The notes below the pieces were generated by a model, which was not told the DNA's origin, made no database searches, and saw nothing but the letters and a program-made list of their open reading frames with translations. From Saitoella complicata NRRL Y-17804 (Eukaryota > Ascomycota > Saitoellomycetes > Saitoellales > Saitoellaceae), in assembly GCF_001661265.1 (NCBI RefSeq), contig NW_017566995.1, forward strand, positions 558,001 through 622,000: DNA of 64,000 nt. The letters are read 5' to 3'. The position numbers and the translations under genes are program-made. Every line of letters starts with the position of its first letter. Positions within the stretch are counted from its first letter, which is position 1. Below, in pieces: positions 57,815 through 64,000 of this stretch.

Positions 57815-59962
57815 ATGCCAAGACAACGCCGTACACACCCTCTCACACGCCGACGACCCCCGCGACCACCTCGACCACCTCGACCTCCCCCAGCGGCTGC
57901 TATAGAAGGTTTCATCATGTCCACCGGCTCGACCACCGACGACGCCGACGACGGGTTCGATCTGGTGTTTACGACGACGAGTAGTGGGGATGACGCGGTG
58001 GAGAGTAGTACGCCGAGCGAGTTACGCTGTTCGACGCCGCAGATTAGGAGTAATTCGACCGTGGTCATGGCAAATGGGACGGAGGTTTGGACGACGACTT
58101 ATACGTTGGAGTGTTACGAACCACAGACATCGGTGACCGCGTCAGGGAGTAATTTGAGTAGTGCGAGTGTTGCGTTGCATGATTCGTCCGGTGACGGGAT
58201 AGTGGATCCCAACACGCTCAGTGGGCTGCATACACCCTTCGCATACTCGTCGACCCCACAATCATTCGCGATCTCGGGGTCTACGGTGCTGGCGTGGTGT
58301 CTCCTCATCATGCTCCTCGCCTCGAAACAAACGAAACCGTGGTTCCAGACAGCGGCGACGACGGGTGTATGCGCAGTCCTGACAGTAACAATGGCGCAAA
58401 TTTCGAATGTGATGAAGGAGGATTACCTTGCGGGAGAACCGTACGATATGTCAAACCTTGACGACCTACATAACTCGTCCGGGATGAAAGCGCTTGGGCT
58501 GGTAACGATGCTACTGTTATGGTTCGCGCAGTTACAGACTCTTTGCCGACTCTCCACCCGCCGGCGTCACCTAAAACGCAAACTCCTCGGCGGATTAGTC
58601 GTTATCCTAACAACCACAATCTTCTCCGCCCTCCAAGAATTCCTCCCATCAACATCCGACACGGACGATACCCAATTTCAAGGTCCAGCGCCCTATAAGC
58701 GTTTCGTCGGTGCGCTACCTTGGATCGCGTATTTGCTGAGTATCGGGATATCGATTATCTACGCAGCGTGGATCACGTATTGGTCCCTCCTCCACCGCCG
58801 GCACGCATACCCTCTCTCCCCACTCTCCCTCTCCCCGACCCCCTCCTCCCTCTCGACTCACTTTCGTGTACCCATCGTGAGCGTCTGGCTCCTCGCCCTT
58901 CTCTCCCTCGTGTCGGCATTCTCCCCCGTTGTGTTCTTTGCGCTGGACTTAACGACGAGTAAAGAGTGTTTTGCGTGGTTGGATTATGTGAGGCATGTTG
59001 GGGAGTTGGGGGCGAGTTTGGTTGTTTGGGAGTGGGTTGGGCGGGTTAGGGAGGCGGAGAGGAGGGAGGAGAGGGGTGGGGTGCTTGGGATGAGGGTTTG
59101 GGAGGATGATTTACGGATGGCGGGGGCTGGGGGTGGTGGTGAAGGGAAAGGGAAGGAGGGGGCGAAGGGGTGGAGTGCGAATAACCATGCTTCGGCTTCG
59201 GTGAGACGAGAGCAGGACGGCGCCGCTAGCGTCTTGGGCAACCAACAAAGTACAACGACCACCTACACCAGCAGGTTCTTGGGCTGGACACGCCGAGCAC
59301 GAACCCTTCGATCCTTCGGCGCAGACGAAGCGAGTTTGGAAATGGGACCGATGGAGGTGTGTGATGTCGACAGCACTGCCTCTTTCTCGGGGGGTGGGGT
59401 GACGTTGAGGGGGGGTTCTAGTATCGGTACTGCTGGCGTCGGCAACGTTAGCACTTCCGAGCTTCGACGAACAGAGGCAGGGGTTGGGGCTGCGAGGGAA
59501 GGAGAGGGGGGTGGACACGGGGAACGGGAAGACAAGGAGCAGTGCAGGCGGATTGTGAAGAGGTTTCATTATCCGGCGCCTACGGTCGCGGCAACCTCGG
59601 CAGTGGCAGCATCTGTCAACCCCGCACCAGGCACCTCGACGTTCCTACATAGGGGACCACCGAACACTAGCAGCAGCTCCGTCGCGCTTACGGCAACAGG
59701 GGGTGGTGGTAGTGGTGATGCTGGTGGTGCGTCGTCTATCGCACTACAAACGCTTTCGTCCTCTGGGAATATTAATATGAGTACGAGCACCGTTGGACTC
59801 CTCCACGGTCAGAGTCAGAGTGATAGGGATCGGATCGAGGTGGTAAAGGAGGTGGAGGAGAGGATGACGGATGAGGATGTTGGAGCGTCGGTGTCGGTGC
59901 CGGGGTTTAGGCCTGCGCTGGGGTTTAGGAGGGGGGATTATTGGCCGGATGAGAAGCGGTAG
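57815..59962 (+). CDS. PALH: PalH/Rim21 seven-helix pH sensor
   Basis: This intronless gene encodes 715 residues from ATG 57815 (a second in-frame ATG lies at 57917). A Ser/Thr-rich extracellular N-terminus precedes about seven hydrophobic segments between residues 155 and 400. Among them are VLAWCLLIMLLASKQTKPWF, LPWIAYLLSIGISIIYAAWI and VSVWLLALLSLVSAFSPVVF. The last helix and following loop read WLDYVRHVGELGASLVVWEW and then VGRVREAERREERGGVLG, the most conserved part of PalH/Rim21. The long cytosolic tail (about 300 residues) is Gly/Ser/Glu-rich and would bind the arrestin PalF. The pathway signals neutral-alkaline pH to the PacC/Rim101 transcription factor through ESCRT proteins. Basidiomycetes lack PalH, which supports an ascomycete source. 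The Arg/Pro-rich first 30 residues are odd, and the downstream ATG may be the true start. Confidence 0.9.
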   Translation: MPRQRRTHPLTRRRPPRPPRPPRPPPAAAIEGFIMSTGSTTDDADDGFDLVFTTTSSGDDAVESSTPSELRCSTPQIRSNSTVVMANGTEVWTTTYTLECYEPQTSVTASGSNLSSASVALHDSSGDGIVDPNTLSGLHTPFAYSSTPQSFAISGSTVLAWCLLIMLLASKQTKPWFQTAATTGVCAVLTVTMAQISNVMKEDYLAGEPYDMSNLDDLHNSSGMKALGLVTMLLLWFAQLQTLCRLSTRRRHLKRKLLGGLVVILTTTIFSALQEFLPSTSDTDDTQFQGPAPYKRFVGALPWIAYLLSIGISIIYAAWITYWSLLHRRHAYPLSPLSLSPTPSSLSTHFRVPIVSVWLLALLSLVSAFSPVVFFALDLTTSKECFAWLDYVRHVGELGASLVVWEWVGRVREAERREERGGVLGMRVWEDDLRMAGAGGGGEGKGKEGAKGWSANNHASASVRREQDGAASVLGNQQSTTTTYTSRFLGWTRRARTLRSFGADEASLEMGPMEVCDVDSTASFSGGGVTLRGGSSIGTAGVGNVSTSELRRTEAGVGAAREGEGGGHGEREDKEQCRRIVKRFHYPAPTVAATSAVAASVNPAPGTSTFLHRGPPNTSSSSVALTATGGGGSGDAGGASSIALQTLSSSGNINMSTSTVGLLHGQSQSDRDRIEVVKEVEERMTDEDVGASVSVPGFRPALGFRRGDYWPDEKR

Positions 59963-60670
59963 GGGGCGAACCTTGTGAGCCGGCGCTCCTCGAGCTTTGT
60001 GGGAGATTGAGAGAGGGATGAGGCGGAGGAGTGGGAGTGGGATCGGATACCATTTATGTGTGGGATGGAATTTTGCTTTAGGGCGATGGCGATGGTGAAG
60101 GTGACGGTGACGGTTTTCGGGCGTTAATCTCTTTTTTTGTTTCGTGCTTTTGTTTTTCGTTTCTGGAGACCTTTGAGCCGCGGATTTGGACTCGGGTTTG
60201 GGCGTGGATGTTGGTAGGGGGAGAAGGTGATGAGGAGATGGGGATGGATAACCTAATATATCTTGATGTCGATAGGGCAGTGAAGAAAGAACCATTTTTC
60301 TGACCTTTACCCGTGGTTGTCAGATGAAAGATTTGATGGATTGTGCCATCTGTTTGGCTTGCTGAACGACAATACTTTAAGTATTCTACGCACGTTGGTG
60401 TCCCAATCTTGTGTTCTACGATGTCAAGTAGGTCGACAGTAAAAATCAGCACGCACATCCCCCAGTAGACATGGCAGCATTCATTGTTCCATGCTATCAT
60501 CCTGGTTGAGACCAGACCGACTTTGGCCCTGATCAATTCAGAGTCCAGACCGCTTATTGATCTGGTACACATGGTAGAATGCAGTCAAACTTTGTGACAT
60601 CTCCATCAATCTCTTATCCACCCAAACTTCATCGATGCCCGAATGGGTTCCATGTCCAGCTGGATGTCCC
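59963..60670. other. Intergenic region
   Basis: About 700 bp after PALH. It holds the PALH 3' UTR and sequence downstream of the frame-broken Sel1-like region on the other strand. A GGTGAC/GGCGAT repeat (60080-60115) is visible. No gene is supported. Confidence 0.4.
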
Positions 60671-61078
60671 TCATGCTAGATCTACGCCGTGCTCACGCCA
60701 GCAAGAATCCCATTCCAACGCCCCCTCCCTCTCCAGCTCCCCCAGATACCTCTCCACATCCACCGCAACTTTCCCTTCACTCCTCCTCGCAGCGTCCAAC
60801 CACACCCCTCGCCCGTTTTGGTCTCGCCCTTTTCTTTAAGCATCATCCCCAAATTCAACATACTAATCTGAAAGCCATCTCGCGCAGCTACTTCGTACCA
60901 TTCTTGCGCCAACTTCTTATTGTTGAGTAGACGATGCCGTTCGCCGAGGTTGTGCGCTGCTTCGGGGTGGGGGGAGGAGGCCGTGTGTTGCGGCGGTTTC
61001 TAGGTGGGTTAGTGCTTTGGGGCTGTGAGGGTCGAGGTCGGTGATGGCGAGCATGGTGCATGCGTGGGTATCGAAATA
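60671..61078 (-). pseudogene. Frame-broken Sel1/TPR-like coding region downstream of the LYR gene
   Basis: Minus-strand translation gives coherent Sel1-like sequence, but in three successive frames. FDTHACTMLAITDLDPHSPK and ALTHLETAATHG are followed by HPEAAHNLGERHRLLNNKKL and AQEWYEVAARDGFQISMLNL, then GVWLDAARRSEGKVAVDVER and LEREGALEWDSCW ending at TGA 60671-60673. The pattern A-x-x-x-L-x-x-A-A-x-x-G...A-A-x-N-L-G is that of Sel1 repeats. Each frame change falls at a short run of one base (A, C and A/G runs). The region directly follows the LYR frame, which itself turns into low-complexity sequence at about 61078. Either this is the C-terminal half of the LYR-type protein with three one-base errors, or a decayed gene. 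Too little space exists for introns at the changes. Confidence 0.6.
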
Positions 61079-62085
61079 ACGTTTCCTTTCTCGTCCATGC
61101 CTTCAAACATATCGGATGTCCCGACCGGGAAGGTCTTCGCTTGTTGCCGTTCTTCACTCCTTGCAACAAACCATTTGCCTGTACTGGAGTCTTTCTCCAG
61201 GATATATGCTTCATTTAGAAGCCTTCGGTACATTCGTGACAAGAATCTGGGTGTTAGGGTGCGAGTGCCTCTTGTTGCTTTTGGATCAGGATCTCTGAAC
61301 ATCTTTGCAAGCCTTTGTTTCTGCAACTCCGTTAATGGAGGTATAAGTGTCTCTGGCTCTCGCAGCCGCTGTTCAATGCTCTCAACCAAGTAGCGAGGTA
61401 TTGGAGCGATGATTTTCTTCCTCAGTTCCTGGAAATGCCTTTTCCGAAAATTGGCTTCTCGTTTGGGCGTCAGGGTTTTGGTGGGGTCGGTTGGGATGGG
61501 CAATACCACCTCAATACGTTTCTTTGGAAACTGGCTCTTGGCAAGTGCTGTAAATGGCTCTGGGATCACCGGTGGGACTGTTCTCCAGTCTCCCGGTACG
61601 AGCGGAGCAGCTCGAGGAGTTGGAGGAAGGGCAGACTTCAGAAATACATCACGTCGCTTCCCGCGAAGTCCATACGTGTGCTCCAATACCTCCTCCAAGG
61701 CTTTGAGGTTACCCATGTTTGCCTTCTGGAGTTTCCTCAGGTCTTCTTGCGCACTCGTTAATTCTGTCTTCCTGCCTGACCGGAACATAGAACGAATAGC
61801 AGTTGTGAAATGCTTGCGGGCATGTAGATCTGGCAACATTGCAGCGTTAACGAGAAGCGATTTATACAGTGAAAGCGAAACTTTCGCCGCCTCGGGGTTA
61901 TTGTCGACGGCTTGACCTCGCACCACGGTATGGGAGTCAAAGCCCATGTCGTGACTGCTTCGCGGACGATGTGAGCGACGTGAACGGTTCTCTCCGTCCC
62001 CGGACAGGCCTGCTTCAAACACGGATCGTGTGCATCTGCTCGCAGTGTGCAAAAAGCTGGTATGTCTTGAGCAGCTGGCACGCAT
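61009..62085 (-). CDS. LYR-motif (Complex1_LYR) mitochondrial protein
   Basis: From ATG 62085 the frame encodes 358 residues. The N-terminus (MRASCSRHTSFLHTASRCTR) is Arg/Ser-rich without acidic residues, fitting a mitochondrial presequence. VSLSLYKSLLVNAAMLPDLH at about residues 69-88 is the LYR signature (LYK here), followed by the basic FTTAIRSMFRSGRKTELTSA. The second half has ELRKKIIAPIPRYLVESIEQ and TLTPRFLSRMYRRLLNEAY, as in long fungal LYR proteins. LYR proteins bind acyl carrier protein and assist Fe-S or complex assembly. The last 25 residues (after DEKGN) are Pro/Ser/Thr-rich and look like out-of-frame translation, so the real protein may continue in another frame into the Sel1-like region. 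The stretch between presequence and LYR motif may hide an intron. Divergent from GPI11. Confidence 0.82.
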   Translation of the reverse strand: MRASCSRHTSFLHTASRCTRSVFEAGLSGDGENRSRRSHRPRSSHDMGFDSHTVVRGQAVDNNPEAAKVSLSLYKSLLVNAAMLPDLHARKHFTTAIRSMFRSGRKTELTSAQEDLRKLQKANMGNLKALEEVLEHTYGLRGKRRDVFLKSALPPTPRAAPLVPGDWRTVPPVIPEPFTALAKSQFPKKRIEVVLPIPTDPTKTLTPKREANFRKRHFQELRKKIIAPIPRYLVESIEQRLREPETLIPPLTELQKQRLAKMFRDPDPKATRGTRTLTPRFLSRMYRRLLNEAYILEKDSSTGKWFVARSEERQQAKTFPVGTSDMFEGMDEKGNVISIPTHAPCSPSPTSTLTAPKH

Positions 62086-62263
62086 AGCAGAGCTGGTGCC
62101 GGTGGTGAGCGGGGTCAAGGGAAAGGCGCTGTTTGCGCGTGAAGGCGTGTCTACGTTACACCCAGTTGAGCTCCCCGAGTCTACTTTGCAAAATTCTCCT
62201 GATACAGCCAAACGCAAAAGTCACGACCAGCACTGCTCGATCCGCCAAACGCTCACAGCAGCC

Positions 62264-62928
62264 ATGCACAAACCCTTCATCCTCCTAAACTCCCTCCCCC
62301 TCCTCGCAACCACATACGCCCTCAGAACACAGGATCCGGCAAATGTACTAACGAATACCGTGTTATTGTTGACGACCCTGTTCTCGAGATGGGGGTTGAC
62401 GTATTACTGGATCATTCCTCGGCGACATAGGACGAAGATGAGGAATCGGTTGGGGGTTGCTGTGCCTGTACTACCATTCCCTCTCTCTGACCCTTGTTCT
62501 TCTTGGCTCACATTTACTAGAATATGCTTCTTTCCACGATTTTCACGGCACTGACACTGCCGTTGATTTTAGGGGTACTATTCCTCTTCCACGCACCCAC
62601 CTCCCGCCCGACCCTCCTCCTCACCCTCCACATCGCCCTCCTCACGCTCTACCCCCTCCTCTCCATCCACGTCTACTCCCGGATTCCCCTCAGTCTCATG
62701 TCTTCCACCTCTTTTTTGTCGTCTGAAATGGAAGTGGTTGCGGCGGGGATGGGGGTGGTAGGGGGTGTTTGGGCGAGTGCAGGGGTGGGCTTGTTGGATT
62801 GGGGGAGGGGGTGGCAGGGGGGTGGGGTGCCGGGGGTTGTGGGGGGGTGTGGGGGGCTTTTTGTGGGGAGTTTGGTGGGGGTTGTCATGAGAGCGGTGGG
62901 TGGAACGGGGGAGAAGAGGAAGGTGTAG
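62264..62928 (+). CDS. GPI11: GPI-anchor ethanolamine-phosphate transfer subunit Gpi11 (PIG-F)
   Basis: Exons 62264-62467 and 62521-62928 join over a 53-nt intron (GTACTA...ACTAG) into 203 residues. A donor six bases earlier (GTGCCT at 62462) is also in phase. About six hydrophobic helices are seen. The C-terminal half reads LTLPLILGVLFLFHAPTSRP, then a loop and GVWASAGVGLLDWGRGWQGG, matching the conserved G-A-W...L-D-W-x-R-x-W-Q motif of PIG-F. Gpi11/PIG-F partners Gpi13 and Gpi7 in adding phosphoethanolamine to the GPI precursor in the ER. Gly/Val-rich helices close the protein, with a short basic tail (GEKRKV). Divergent from the LYR gene, with 178 bp between starts. The window also contains a GPI-anchored GH72 enzyme that would need this pathway. 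Confidence 0.85.
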
Positions 62929-63393
62929 TGTGGGTGTGGCCGGTGGGCGGTGGGCTCATTTCGAGGAAATTGGTGGGGATATATGCTGTGTACGGGAATT
63001 GTGGTGCACGATATGGATCACCAGAGGGGGCCGGGGCCGCTGGCGTGAGAGGCACGAGTGCTTCGCGGTGCTCAGCGCTTGTCTGTACGATATGATGAAG
63101 ATGGAGGTGCAGGGCTGAGTGTTAGGAGAATCACGGAGGTACCGTGCCGCCGCGAAGAAGGTGCACAACAAGGTATGATACGCAAAATCGGTTATAGAAT
63201 GGACTCGACACACGGATGAGCGAGGGTGTTGCTAGGGAGATGGATCGATGTGCATGGCGCGCAACGCGATAGAATCAATTCAGTGTATCTCTGATATATC
63301 CAGCCCTTATATCTTCTCTCAAATCGTATCCAAACACTCACCCTTCACTTCACTTCAAATCTTCGCCCGCTTCACACCCCGACCCGCCAGGAT
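62929..63393. other. Tail-to-tail intergenic region
   Basis: About 465 bp between GPI11 (+) and the peroxiredoxin (-). The sequence next to GPI11 is very G-rich. No gene is supported. Confidence 0.4.
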
Positions 63394-63876
63394 TCAAAGC
63401 TGGTCAAACAAAACATTCGACAAAGAACACGTCAACCCAGTATTATCCTCCTCAACATTAACCCTCTTGACAACCCCATCCTCCACAACCAACGAAAACC
63501 TCTTCGCACGCTCATTCCCCAACAACGGCGTAGCATCAAACACCAACCCCATTTGCCTCAACCACTCCCCCGTCGGATCGGCCAACATCCGAACTTTTCC
63601 ATCAGCCCCGACGGACTCACCCCAGGCGGCCATAACGAAAGCGTCGTTCACGGACACGCAAGAAATGGAGTCGATCCCTTTGGAGGTGTATTTGGAGTAG
63701 TCTTGGATGTAGCCCGGAAGGTGGGTTTTGTGGCAGCCGGGGGTGAAGGCACCGGGGACGCCGAAGATGATGTGGCGGCCGGCTGAGAAGAGGGTGGAGG
63801 TGGAGAGTTGGTTTCCGGGGTTGGATTCGTGGAGGGTGCCGGAGGGGAGCTTGGTGCCTTCGGTGATGACGGACAT
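63394..63876 (-). CDS. Atypical 2-Cys peroxiredoxin (Prx5/Ahp1/PMP20 type)
   Basis: This intronless gene encodes 160 residues. The peroxidatic cysteine is Cys48 in GVPGAFTPGCHKTHLPGYI, the P-x-x-x-T/S-x-x-C motif of the Prx5 group. The catalytic Arg lies further on, and ISCVSVNDAFVMAAWGES and DPTGEWLRQMGLVFDATPLL are conserved. Other cysteines, in SISCVS and near the C-terminus in GLTCSLSNVL, are candidates for the resolving residue. The protein reduces hydroperoxides with thioredoxin or glutaredoxin. The C-terminal LFDQL is not a classical peroxisomal SKL signal, so cytosol or mitochondria are more likely than peroxisome. There is no presequence. Start ATG at 63876. Confidence 0.95.
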   Translation of the reverse strand: MSVITEGTKLPSGTLHESNPGNQLSTSTLFSAGRHIIFGVPGAFTPGCHKTHLPGYIQDYSKYTSKGIDSISCVSVNDAFVMAAWGESVGADGKVRMLADPTGEWLRQMGLVFDATPLLGNERAKRFSLVVEDGVVKRVNVEEDNTGLTCSLSNVLFDQL

Positions 63877-64000
63877 TGTGTGTGTTTGTAATTGACCAGT
63901 TTGTGTAGATTGGTGGAGTGGGGGGGGGGAAGGGGAGAAGGGGAGTTCTTATAGAAGTTGTGATGACAAATTGGTGGGTGTGAGTCCGAGACCCATTTAA

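Overview
The window is compact nuclear DNA from a fungus, almost certainly an ascomycete. Genes sit 150-600 bp apart on both strands. Introns are short (mostly 50-110 nt) with GT...AG ends and CTAAC/CTGAC-like branch sites. The gene content is eukaryotic and fungal: GH72 beta-1,3-glucan remodelling, PalH/Rim21 pH sensing, Spg1/Tem1, Ste50, an external NADH dehydrogenase and Atg10. PalH, together with a Ser/Thr-rich secreted protein carrying cysteine modules of a type common in filamentous ascomycetes, points towards Pezizomycotina. This placement is inference from gene content, not a phylogeny. I count 36 supported protein genes (one cut by the window edge, one crossed by an assembly gap), two broken gene remnants and one transposase relic. 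I saw no tRNA, rRNA or CRISPR array.

Layout. 1-5.5 kb: 5' end of the ESCRT-III gene DID4/VPS2, divergent from mitofusin FZO1; an Mpv17-family membrane protein; an F-box protein. 5.8-12.5 kb: a class III CoA-transferase (SUGCT-like), HEM3, a U-box cyclophilin (PPIL2 type) and a GTPBP1-like GTPase. 13-22 kb: an anion:cation-symporter-type MFS transporter, a four-exon GH72 glucanosyltransferase, and the clamp unloader ELG1. 22-29.5 kb: a dense block of small multi-exon genes, mostly in head-to-head pairs (GCV3/MRP17, GCD2/small membrane protein, MRPL10/LSM3). It is interrupted at 25.5-27.4 kb by a gene-poor stretch holding a decayed FGGY kinase gene, a duplicated 70-bp segment and a Tc1/mariner-like relic. 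29.5-41 kb: HAD hydrolase, STE50, PIF1 helicase, external NADH dehydrogenase, a second F-box-like gene and RRB1. 41-52 kb: FAD monooxygenase, an orphan gene, a quinone oxidoreductase, a 1,089-residue Ser/Thr-rich secreted protein and a tail-anchored protein. 52-64 kb: aldo-keto reductase (its last intron contains about 299 Ns), mitochondrial carrier, SPG1/TEM1, ATG10, PALH/RIM21, a LYR-type gene followed by a frame-broken Sel1-like region, GPI11 and a peroxiredoxin.

The genes do not form a biosynthetic cluster. Mitochondrial functions are frequent (fusion, glycine cleavage, mitoribosome, NADH oxidation, carrier, LYR), alongside DNA replication and repair (ELG1, PIF1), translation and ribosome assembly (GCD2, RRB1), cell wall and GPI (GH72, GPI11, Ser/Thr-rich protein) and signalling (STE50, SPG1, PALH). 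I found no convincing new multi-gene system. The most useful leads are the frame-broken Sel1-like region beside the LYR gene, the signal-peptide-like stretch upstream of the GH72 start, paired start codons in PIF1 and SPG1, the in-frame repeat inside an SPG1 intron, and the rearranged FGGY locus. Splice sites were placed by eye from reading frame, consensus and family conservation; none is confirmed by transcripts.
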